Source of the DNA: Verpa conica
Lineage: Eukaryota; Ascomycota; Pezizomycetes; Pezizales; Morchellaceae
NCBI GenBank assembly: GCA_033030425.1
Contig: JAUFSD010000020.1
Span: 1,054,001-1,118,000 of the forward strand
Reading direction: 5' to 3'
Length of the DNA stretch: 64,000 nucleotides
This document shows, one piece after another, positions 1 through 9,532 of the stretch. Each line of letters starts with the position of its first letter. Within the stretch, counting starts at the first letter, position 1. Position numbers and translations under genes: made by a program. The notes beneath the pieces were generated by a model. It was not told the DNA's origin, made no database searches, and saw only the letters and a program-made list of their open reading frames with translations.

Positions 1-347
1 GATAATGCGGACGCTGCGGTATCATTGTCTTCTGCTAGCTCTTTTGCAGGAGTATCAGTGGTCTCTGGGGTGTCCGGGGTGTCTGAGATATCCAGGGCCT
101 CCAGGATATCCGAGATCTCGGTGGGTGTGCTCTGCACCCCCTCCGTAGGTAAATTCTCCCTAGTCGGTATAGAGGCATCCCCAACTGTATCTTGAGTTAT
201 CCCCGATGATTGGCATTTAGTAGCATGTGCAGCGCTGCTAAGGTGCGCTGACCGGTCTGAGAGGTCAAACTCGTCGTCGCACGGGATACAGTACCAGGCA
301 GACGGCCGGCTTTCTAGATAGTGGAGGGTGACAACGCGGGACGCCAT
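1..347 (-). CDS. Partial gene at left edge: C2H2-like zinc-binding N-terminus with acidic, Thr/Pro-rich tail
   Basis: Reading the minus strand from the ATG at 347-345, the frame stays open for 115 codons to the window edge, so the 3' part is missing. The product starts MASRVVTLHYLESRPSAWYC. Around residues 18-41 it has the spacing C-x2-C-x11-H-x5-H followed by a further Cys (WYCIPC ... H ... H ... C), which looks like a C2H2-type zinc finger. From about residue 60 it becomes rich in Asp, Glu, Thr and Pro, with repeated DTPDTPETTDTP-like text, and is probably disordered. A nucleic-acid or protein-binding role is inferred only from the finger; no family was recognised. The start is chosen because it is the only ATG upstream of the finger in this frame. 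A single-exon reading is assumed, and an intron beyond the edge cannot be excluded. Confidence 0.55.
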   Translation of the reverse strand, partial: MASRVVTLHYLESRPSAWYCIPCDDEFDLSDRSAHLSSAAHATKCQSSGITQDTVGDASIPTRENLPTEGVQSTPTEISDILEALDISDTPDTPETTDTPAKELAEDNDTAASAL

Positions 348-3030
348 GATAAAGAAGTTGGTGATTATATTTTCTGGTGTCCGAAGTTGTTGAGTTTGAT
401 GTCCGGTAATTATAGGATACTTGAGGGGTACTTGTGGGGGGCCTGACACCGCTGGCAGGGGTTAGGGTTTATTCTTCCCGGAGCCTATCGAGTGCGACGC
501 GGTCTGGTAATCTCGCAGCAAGGCTGAATTGTAGTTATCATACTAGTATAAGCCTCCCTTTCACAATAGTAATCTATGAATGTAGAGTAAGTATTGATAC
601 TATAGTGTTTAGTGATGCGAGTGCCTGCTTCATGGATCATCACTCGATTTATGTCATTTCTTACTGTGGTAAAAGGTGCTGAATTGATTGTCTAAAAGAG
701 ACAGAGAGATATGAAAATATATGCTTCTAACAGAGAAATTCGTAAACCCTTATATGGGCTGCCTGCCCTGGATCCTCAAACATGGCAAATAAAGATACAC
801 GTGACTCATGTATGAAACTACCCATCAGTTATCCTTATTAGGAAGCATCTACAACACTTACATAGTAAATCCACCATTACAGTACGAACTCAAACAGTGT
901 TGTCTCACTCATTAGCTCGATTTTACAGCATGGTGTATTACAACTTACTACTCACCACTGCATCACTGAGAAAATAAACACCATTGCAACACCGTAGGTC
1001 ACTCGCTATCTGAAACCTAACCCAGCGCAAATAGGAATGTATGAATGAATGAATCATAAGCACATAGACAGCCCAATAAGGAAAGAACCTCTAGCTACTA
1101 AACATATCTAAACTATGACCTCCCGACCAAAGAAAACAGATATCACTATGATAATATTTAATCATTAAAATCTACACATATCTACCCATGTGATTATTTT
1201 CTCAATGGGCACTATTTCATCAGTAATCTACAACTCTTCTTGCTACACAAGCTATACTCTATTCTGTGATGATTTCCACGGGTTCTGCTGGTAGGATATT
1301 TGTACTATAAGAGTCTATGTAGTAAGACCATATGTAATGGATTCTGAAGAGACGTTGCGCACAAAAATCCGGCACCTCAGTTAGCGATTCCTGTGCTGGA
1401 GCCGCGTGATACAATTAGGACTAACGGACCTGTATTCCGGGTAACCTAGGCTAAGGAAGTGACACCAACACCCCCAAAACCGAGCTTCCGGGAACCAAAC
1501 GATTCCACAAACGCCCATCTGAATACCAGTATCCAACGATCAAGTATTCATTACCGATGACGTCCTTAGTCGGTCCAAAGAACTTCAGTCTCCCAGCTCT
1601 AGAAAGGCAACATCATGGGGCTTACAGGTTCGTGACTCACGAACCGACACAATGTTGGGAATGAGGATTCCGTCCTCCGCCCTCGAACCGGACACCCCGC
1701 CACTCGTATTACGTCTATTTCTAACCAATACCTCACTCTAGGGCCTGGAATGAATGGCTGGGCGAACTACAGGCCCTTCAGGGAACTATGGGAGTAGGGT
1801 TAGGGTTCCATCATAGCACAAATCATGATATGGACTATACAATTGTCTACATTATGGTGGATTAGTATAATTGGGAGGCTCATCATAGTGCTCTATGGGG
1901 TTGCTAAACTGCTACAGTCCGGAGGAACCTTACCTTACACACTATAGTCCGTCCAGTCCTCTACCGTTCCCGACACTGTCCGTACGGAGACACCGAGAAT
2001 CAAAGAATTAACGACGCGCAAAAGAAACCTCTCTAGTTTCTCGCACTTGGTGACATGATAGAATACGATATGTTGCTATAACCTGTAGAAATATCGCATG
2101 CGTCTGAATCGGAGCGGCGACGTACTCCTGCTATTCTGCATGGTATGGATGAAGCAGGTTATGGTACTCTTAAAGAGCTTACGTTTTTTGGAATCGTATA
2201 TAAAATGATTGTGGAGAGAAGAGTATGTACGCCTTTCCTCGCGTTACTTCTTAATATGGCCTGACATTTTTACCTAGAAAAACAACTACCGGGAGGATTA
2301 CCACCCTATAAGACTTTCTCCTAGACTCACCGGTTAGTGGGGCAACACCATTTTGATGTTGAATTAATATAGACGCAAGGGAAATAGATTCGTTGATGTG
2401 AATCTATCCTTCCGGTCAAGAGTAAGGTGGTTGGAGGACCTAAGAGCGGTGAAACTAGCGAGGTACTGCCTCCCTCGGCTTGAGAAGGGAGGAATTTACA
2501 TTGAGTTGAGGATGTATGTTTTCTTGTGTAGTTTTCATTCTCGGTAGAAAGGGACTAATATGAGCGCCTGAGGTCTCTGAAACAGGATAGGATTAAAATG
2601 GCATTCGGTGTTTTCCTGTCCTACAATGTGGCGAAAAAGATTGATGTATTCCTCTCTCGCCTGTGTAGAGTTTATCATCAAAAGTAACGCTGTGTTTGTT
2701 TATTATGATTGATAATCTATGCTGATAACTCATTGAGTATTCTAAATTATGTGTAGAAAGAAACACGTCAGTCGGAAAGAAAGGATAGGCTCCAGACTCT
2801 GGAAAAGTCGGATCTTTAGTGTTCCATAGAGCTTAGGTACTGGTGTAAGCTGTAGCCTTAGTTACCATGCCGATATTGTTGCAATATACGGCAACATTAC
2901 CGCGAAAGGATGTTTATTCACCCGCTAATAAACAGACTAATAGTACATAGAGAGGTTATGCTGTAGAATATTAGATCTCTAGTGTCGTAGGTAATTTGGA
3001 ATGATTTTAAAAAGTATATAGCCCTTGTCT
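348..3030. other. Gene-free stretch with decayed dispersed repeats
   Basis: No convincing coding frame was found on either strand. About 700-880 repeats at 29,320-29,465 (shared order: ATATGGG, CTGGATCCTCAAAC, GTGACTCAT, TATTAGGAAG, TCTACA). About 1,690-1,990 is a diverged relative of about 21,490-21,800, and both carry a GGGTTAGGGTT motif and GGACGGACT-like text. Telomere-like motifs sit at 457-470 and 1,795-1,808. Otherwise the stretch looks like old non-coding sequence. Confidence 0.6.
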
Positions 3031-4075
3031 GGCTAGAGTATATTTAAATATTAAGCCAAGCCTTTTAGTAGAGGAAAGTATTTGATTAGTAAACTACTAA
3101 AATACTTGCTTGTAACAAATGTTATACCCGATTAGGTAACTATTCCCAACAAATACTACTAGTGGGAAGTCTAAGAACACTCGACTCGCAGTACTGTACC
3201 CGGAAGTCCCCCCTGCAGATTTTTATATACAGTTGGCAACTGTAGGATTCTACATCCGGGGGGGTTGAAACTGGACATCTGGTACTCATGCGCAGAATCT
3301 TTCTTGTATTATAGGCATTACAAATATTACTTTGTAGGGCGCTCCATTATGATTCGGGTTTATCAAACTTTATCTGATATCGTTGCATCTATGTAAAGTC
3401 GAAGTTATAACATTACCTTATTCTGCGCTAACGAGGAGCGGTTGGTATGACAGCCAACTGTTATTGTGCCGACCAATACAAGTGTTATTACCTAGAGCAG
3501 GTGTATGCACTTACTAAAATAATTACCCACATCCTGCATGTCCCGGTACTTATTTCCCCCACCGCAGCGTATTAAAAAGTGTATATCGCATGCTGGGACT
3601 ACCCCGAAGAGTGAGCCTATCAAGGCTAGAGTAGTAGAAGTTAGAAAACCACTGACGATTGGGTACATTCGTCTACAGTTACTTAGAATCAGGTATATCA
3701 ATTGTCGATCATGTGATTCTGTCCAGTAGTGGCTCCGTTATCACGGCTAGCGGCAATACCCCGCATATCCGATCGTCCTGCAGATACACGTATGACCCAG
3801 CTGAAGATAACCGCTACCGAATCAGATCTATGATCGCGCAGACCCTGAGCTGAGACAATCCGTGATCTACAGGATCGTCGACAGGTCTTGGTCACCTTCC
3901 CTCTCACGCGCCAGATTACCGATACCAGGGCTGACGAGGGAGTGTTCTATCCCCGCACTTCAGCTCCCGAGAGTCCCAGAATTTCCGAGTCTCAGGTGGC
4001 ATTAGTTCTTGACACTCTCGGTAACCGGTGTACACAGCTGAGGTTCATTTCTTAGGGGGATTACTCAATTGATGG

Positions 4076-4087
4076 AACCCTAACCCT
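4076..4087 (-). promoter_or_regulatory. Telobox-like motif upstream of the first paralogue
   Basis: Two telomere-type units (AACCCTAACCCT) lie about 140 bp before the ATG at 4,219, followed by a C/T-rich run. The second paralogue has the same arrangement. A regulatory role is inference; the motif also occurs in non-promoter repeats across the window. Confidence 0.35.
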
Positions 4088-4218
4088 GGATGGTAGAATA
4101 AACTACTATTCCCCCCCTCCCTGCTGTGGTCTGTGTTAGTTGCTCTATTCTACAAGACTGAAACTGATACAGTAGTAAGATACACCATAAACCACATTAG
4201 ATATCCTCCTCCACAGTC

Positions 4219-5024
4219 ATGACGAAGCCAACCCAGTTCAACCGGTGTGGAGCTACGTGTACTGGTAAGCATTACGAAACGATCTTGTACCCACTACGAA
4301 GACATACTAACATCACACACACACAGTACTCCAAAGATCCATCTGCGATGCAGTTGCCGCAATGAAGACCGCAGACCAGGAGCGCACCAACGAAGTAAAA
4401 ACCCTTCAAGCCGAAGTAGAACGTCTATCGACCGCCAAATCAGCCCCTCCCCCTACTAGCAGCAGCAGCACTGAAGTAACCCAACTCAAAGCCGAGATCG
4501 AAAGGCTAAAAGCCGAGCTCTGTAAAGCGACCACACCGAGCGCGAAAGAGGGGGAACTTGCAGTCAGTAATGGCAGCGGAGGAGGGTCGGCAGCAATGTA
4601 CAGAGAGATGACTGTCACGAATTGGCACGGCAGATTAGGAAGGACCCATATGGCGGATGTAGACATCATGACCGATGCAAAGAAGAAGGAGCTGGATGTG
4701 TACCTCCATACTACATTGAAGAAGTTGTTTCCCGAGGGGAGGGGTCATGGGGCTATTGATTCAAAGGCGATTTTTAAGGCATTGGCTGCGATGGGCTTAC
4801 GTATGGAGCAGAGGACTCATTTTGCGGAGACGACGTTGTATGGTGAGGTAGAGAATCTGAAGGCTACGACGTTGAGTAGGAGTAGGAGTTATTGTTCGTA
4901 TAGTTATAGTCATGGTGGGAGTTGGGTGTGGTATTGGAATGCTCTTGCGTTGGAGACATTGATTGAGCTGGCTCGGTATCGTGGGTTGTTCGGTAGTGAT
5001 GGTTCACTGAAGGATGCTGTGTAA
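4219..5024 (+). CDS. Unrecognised two-exon protein, coiled coil plus conserved C-terminal domain (paralogue 1)
   Basis: Exons 4219-4264 and 4327-5024 give 247 residues. The intron has donor GTAAGC, branch-like TACTAAC and acceptor CACAG, and splits codon 16. This splice adds an MTKPTQFNRCGATCT start to the longer second-exon frame, and the same structure exists in the paralogue at 7650. Residues about 30-95 form a predicted coiled coil (TEVTQLKAEIERLKAEL) with a Ser/Pro linker. After a Gly-rich hinge comes the conserved part: TNWHGRLGRTHMADVD, LKKLFPEGRG, ALAAMGLRMEQR and a Tyr/Trp-rich segment ending LARYRGLFGSDGSLKDAV. No signal peptide or membrane segment is visible. I do not recognise the family, and the conservation pattern suggests a small folded, probably helical, C-terminal domain. 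The function is unknown. Confidence 0.85.
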
Positions 5025-5284
5025 TTTTTCTCCATTTTTGGGGGGGGGTCTATTTTCAATGAGTTTATTTTATTTTCTATTTTCTTTCCCTGGAGGTATT
5101 CCTCTACCAGTTTTGGGGGAATTGGAACAGGTGCCTGTGAGTAATAGCCGAATATACAGAGCAGAACGAATATCATGATCCTCACTCCAGCTGGGTCATA
5201 CGCTTTATCCCAGTGGGTCTCTGCGATATCGGCAGTGGCGAGAGAACCTTTCCAACGCCCGCAGTTTTGCTATAGTACAGTTGT

Positions 5285-5420
5285 TCACCCCCCGTATGGC
5301 AAATACCCCCGTGCGGCGAACAGGGCGTCTAAATAAGTAATGAATAATAGAAAAGTGGATTAGGGTTTGAGATCTGGGTCATACAGACCCCCTGTTCGCC
5401 ATATGGGGGTATTCGCTACA
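5285..5420. repeat. Small inverted-repeat element
   Basis: CAAATACCCCCGTGCGGCGA near the left end pairs imperfectly with TCGCCATATGGGGGTATTCG near the right end, with about 60 bp between the arms. The size and structure fit a MITE-like or foldback remnant. No clear target-site duplication was recognised. Confidence 0.5.
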
Positions 5421-5486
5421 TGGAGTTGAAAGACTGTAATTTTAAATACCCTCCACCACAAAATATACCCTCGGGATAGATACTTA

Positions 5487-5570
5487 GACTGAAATCAAGT
5501 ATTGTCAGCCGCTTCGTTGCAATGCCATAAAAATTAGTTTTGGAATCTGACAATACTTAATTTCAGACCA
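5487..5570. repeat. Short inverted repeat (hairpin)
   Basis: CTGAAATCAAGTATTGTCAG and CTGACAATACTTAATTTCAG form near-perfect arms of 20 bp around a loop of about 35 bp. It lies between the two duplicated blocks, and no gene is associated with it. Confidence 0.55.
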
Positions 5571-6728
5571 AGTAGAAATTAGGGCAAATATGTGACTTAT
5601 AGGAGAATACTAAATTTGCCTTAAGTTCGATAGGATTAACTATTAGGTCGCTCATGAGGCGAGAAAGCGCGATACAAGGAGGAGAGAATGAGGAGAAAAA
5701 GCTAACTAGGATGGATGATAGAGTGTAGATTCATTTTAGCTACTAATCATTTAACTCCGAGCAGATGGGGGTCTATCTTTTAGTGACGTGGGGGGTATAG
5801 AAAAGGTTTTCTCGGCGGTGGCGTTTGTGAGACTGTCGATCGCAGTCCATGTTAGAGAATACTTAAATAGAAAGCCAAGCCTTTTTTAGTAGAGTAATAT
5901 TTGATTAGTAAACTACTAATTTGCTTGTTAATAGCAAAACTCATACCCGATTAGGTAGCTATTACTATTAAATACTACTAGTGGGAGGTCTAAAAAGAAT
6001 TCGACCCGCACTAGTGCACCCGAAGGCTCCCCCAAGAATCATCATATATTGACTGGTTGGCAGCTGTCGGGGTCTACATCCGGTACTACTATGCGAGGGC
6101 GATTTTATCTGGACACCTGGTACCTGAAATAGTTTGCTTATAGGTATTATAAATATTACCGGGTAGGGCACATTGTTGTGATGTAAATTTATTAATTATA
6201 ATTGGCACTTTCGGTGTTGGGTTGGCGGGCCAGTTTTGCATAGTGAGTTGGCGAGTAAAGTTAATAAGTGCCTTTCAAATCTATAGTCGAAATTATATTA
6301 TCACTTCATTCTACACTAGTCTTATTGATCCGAGAAACTATCCACGTGAACCACCAAAGTCTCCCTCCGGGAAGCCAATTGGTAGAGTACCGGCCAACGC
6401 AAGGACAGGTATACGAACCTACAGTCTCCGGTCGAATTATTGTGAAAACAGGGGTTAGCGAGCAAGGGTTTTGTGTCCAGTGCTCACTACTAGAATCTTC
6501 GTTGATGACACCAAATACAAATCAGACCTCTGAGTCCTGAGTGGCGTATTTTCGCATTAATTCTACCGGAGACTGTACTAGGGGGGGGGAAAGTCTGGCG
6601 ATCGGGTGGTGTAGCTGTGTCAAGAAAATATAATTGCCGATCGTTGTGATACCGTATAACCTGGGATAATTCGACCCGCTACGACCGGTGGTAATGTGCG
6701 TAATTCGTAGTGAAAAAAAATAAAACTA

Positions 6729-6871
6729 CTCGGGGCAGGCCATAAGTACCGGACAATGCAAGTCTTGAGTAAGGGTTCTTTATTGGAGGTAATCACCTTT
6801 AGCGAGTAAGTATACATACTGGTTGGTGAGAATAAGACTTGCATTGTCCGGTACTTATGGCCTGCCCCGAG
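6729..6871. mobile_element. 143 bp MITE, Tc1/mariner type, family A
   Basis: Near-perfect terminal inverted repeats start CTCGGGGCAGGCCATAAGTA and extend about 37 bp. The element is flanked by TA on both sides (6727-6728 and 6872-6873), as expected for Tc1/mariner target duplication. There is no coding capacity. Same-length copies occur at 9037-9179 and 47234-47376. Confidence 0.9.
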
Positions 6872-7484
6872 TACAACAGGTTTCATCTGTATTACCGTAA
6901 TAACTCGGCGATACCGAACACGACCGTGTGATCAAAGAAATTCTGAGATTGGTTGAATGCACATTGAGGCTCAGTTATGGCAAGTAAAGCTAGATGCCAA
7001 GCTTGACTCAAACAGGCTTTGGCCACTAGTAATATTCTGCGCTCTCACACAGCTCTGTTCGTTATTACCGAGTTGATACGGTAGTACAAGTATCTACCTT
7101 TCTTGTTCTAGTGTCTTCAATTACCACGGTTCCAACCGTTCCAGTGCGTGCTAAACCTGCTTCAGCGGGTCGAATTACCCCAGATTATACGGTACTGGCT
7201 CAGCTGTCGTGGCTAGCCGCAGCACCCCCACATATCTGGCTGTCCTGCAGATACACGTATGACCCTGAAGATAATCTCTACCAAATCAGATCTACGATCG
7301 CGCAGACCCTGGGTCAATTCGTAATCTACAGGATCGTCCAGCTTGCATGTCTTGGTCACCCATCACCCCTCTCTCACGCGCTAGAATACCGTCACTCACT
7401 TCAGCTCCCAAAAAGTTTTTCCGGAGACTGTGCACGATAACAAGACGGTTCATTTCTCGAGGGGTGGGGGAATACAATTGATAT

Positions 7485-7496
7485 AACCCTAACCCT
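7485..7496 (-). promoter_or_regulatory. Telobox-like motif upstream of the second paralogue
   Basis: AACCCTAACCCT lies about 165 bp before the ATG at 7,650, followed by the same ACTACTATTCCCCCCC tract seen before the first paralogue. It was probably carried along by the duplication. A regulatory role is inference. Confidence 0.35.
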
Positions 7497-7649
7497 ATGT
7501 CGTAGAAGAAACTACTATTCCCCCCCCTACTTTGGTCGTATGTTGGTGATAGTTACTCTATTCTATACACCAACGGAACAGCTAGAGCTAGCATAGTAGT
7601 ACCCTACCAAACAACAAACCTCTTCACATATCCTCCCTCCACAGTCAAG

Positions 7650-8391
7650 ATGTCGAAGCCAGCCCAATTCAACCGGTGCGGAGCTACATGCACAGGTAAA
7701 TTTACGAATGATCTATACCCACTACAAAGACTCCTACTAACGGCACATACCCCCTCTAGCACTCCAAGACTCCATACGCGATGCAGTTTCCACGATGAAG
7801 AAAGCAGGCCAGGACCAAGCAGGCGGAGGATCAGGCTCCAGCAGCGCCGAATACAACAAACTCAAAGCCGAGAACGAGAAACTGAAAGCCGACCTCTCAA
7901 AGGCAACCACACCGAACGCGCAACCGGGGGAGTTTGCAGTCAGTAACGGGGGCGGAGCCGGGTCGGTTGAAATGCGCAAAGAGATGGCTGTAACGAATTG
8001 GCACGGCAAGCTGGGGCGGACTCATATGGCGGATGTGGATGCCATGACCGACGATAAGAGGAAGGAGCTGGACACGTACCTACACAGTACCCTGAAGAAG
8101 TTGTTTCCGCCGGGACGGGGATATACCAGCGCCGTTGAATCTAAGGCGATATTTAGCGCTTTGGCGGCTATGGGCTTACGCATGGAGCAGAGGAGTAACT
8201 TTGTGGACACTCTGACTGAGAATACGGGCGCTACTGAGCTTATTCGGGCTAGAGGTTATTCTTCGTACAGTTATAGTAATGGAGGGAACTGGACGTGGTA
8301 TTGGACTGGCTTTGCTGTGGAGACATTGGTTGAGCTGGCTCGGTACCGCGGGTTGTTCCATAGTGATGGTTCGCTGAAGGAAAAAGTGTAG
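7650..8391 (+). CDS. Unrecognised two-exon protein, coiled coil plus conserved C-terminal domain (paralogue 2)
   Basis: Exons 7650-7695 and 7760-8391 give 225 residues. Donor GTAAAT, branch-like CTACTAAC and acceptor CTCTAG again split codon 16, as in the gene at 4219. The N-terminus (MSKPAQFNRCGATCT) and the C-terminal block (TNWHGKLGRTHMADVD, LKKLFPPGRG, ALAAMGLRMEQR, LARYRGLFHSDGSLKEKV) are strongly conserved. The coiled-coil linker (NKLKAENEKLKADL) and the stretch before the Tyr/Trp-rich segment differ in length and sequence. The third-position differences and intact frames suggest both copies are under constraint, not that one is a fresh pseudogene. The family and function are not recognised. 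No signal peptide is visible, so a cytosolic or nuclear location is the default guess. Confidence 0.85.
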
Positions 8392-8497
8392 TTTTGTTTA
8401 GTTTATTTCGATGGATTTGTATCTCTTCCTTCCTCTAGAGATATTATTACTATTCTCGCACGGTTTTGGAACAGTGCCTGTGGGTATTGTACAGTCG

Positions 8498-8530
8498 CAC
8501 CTCGCTATGCCGGGCCTCAATATGCCGGAT
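8498..8530. mobile_element. Possible pogo-type terminal inverted repeat remnant
   Basis: A TA followed by CAGTCGCACCTCGCTATGCC resembles the ends of pogo/Tigger elements (CAGT-x-x-ACCTCGATATA pattern in the known family). No matching right end was found nearby, so only a relic is proposed. Confidence 0.35.
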
Positions 8531-9036
8531 CCCTTGCTGTCCCGTACGCAATGCTCTGACTATGACATTTCTTCTACTACAAAATAAATTTTCTATCCCG
8601 TACGAAATCCCCTGGATTCTTGGGAATAAACCAGGTACGCATGGGGGGGGGTGTCCCGGAAGAACACACCAACCTAGTAACCCTAAATAAGGCAAGTACA
8701 AGCTATTATTCCTACTTTCAGGGACTCAAGAAGCTTCCGTTGTCATAAATGGGGATATTATTGAGTAAATGGTGTCAATACGTGTTTTCGCCCCCCAGGT
8801 CCTGTGCATACCCACCCCCCTGTTCCCGTGGAGGTCGAGTAACAGCGAAACACCAGGGCACAGAGCAGAATGCATATCATGGATCTTCATACGGCTTGAG
8901 ACCCATGGCATATCAACGGTGGCGTTTGTGAGACCCTTGCTCGCACCATAATAGGCAACCTGCATATGTAGCGGTAGACCACCGAAACACTTGTTGGCAG
9001 GGCACGGTCCCAGGACCAACAGCTTTCGCAATTGTA

Positions 9037-9179
9037 CTCGGGGCAGGCCATAAGTACCGGATAATGCAAGTCTCGAGTATGGGTTCTTTATTGGAGGTAA
9101 TTGCCTTTAGCGAGTAAGTATACATATTGGTTGGTGAGAGTAAGACTTGCATTGTCTGGTACTTATTGCCTGCCCCGAG
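9037..9179. mobile_element. 143 bp MITE, Tc1/mariner type, family A
   Basis: It has the same length and internal text (GGGTTCTTTATTGGAGGTAA, GCGAGTAAGTATACAT) as the copy at 6729-6871, with a few substitutions. It is flanked by TA at 9035-9036 and 9180-9181. Equal length and close similarity point to fairly recent activity. Confidence 0.9.
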
Positions 9180-9532
9180 TAGTCCTCGGTCATATGTCAA
9201 TGTGAAAACGCCTAAAACACTAAAAGCGGGGTGTTTTTTTTGTTTTTTTCACACTGTTACAGGGCATGCATTTTTGCTTCAAATACCAACACCTCATATG
9301 AATTCCATGTCTTGGTAATTCTTACGGGATCCGCATTATAATGGGTAGCCTTTTTATACAAGCCCATAAAGTGACTTTTCATATGATTAGGTTCCGTCAT
9401 ACAGGATTGTATAGGAATCAATTTAGTGATGTACACTCGAAAAAAGTAGTTGTTTTTTTGAAAATATCTTGAGAACTAAAACTACCAGACCTCTAAGAAA
9501 ACACAAAAACACAAAAACACAATTTTAGAACA

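Larger units (their letters stand above)
3040..5250 (+). repeat. Left copy of a direct segmental duplication
   Basis: The block from about 3,040 matches the block from about 5,850 in the same order: a segment with AAGCCAAGCCTTTT, then TTTGATTAGTAAACTACTAA, then ATACCCGATTAGGTA, then AATACTACTAGTGGGA. Further on, both carry CGCAGACCCTG, an AACCCTAACCCT motif, a C-tract, the paralogous gene and similar 3' flanks. The right copy is longer because it gained inserts, including one MITE. Confidence 0.8.
5850..8945 (+). repeat. Right copy of the segmental duplication
   Basis: It corresponds to the block starting near 3,040 in sequence order and content, with similarity resuming in the 3' flank (GTGCCTGTG, then CAGAGCAGAA, ATATCATG). 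It is longer than the left copy before the gene. One 143 bp TA-flanked element (6729-6871) accounts for part of the extra length. Confidence 0.8.
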
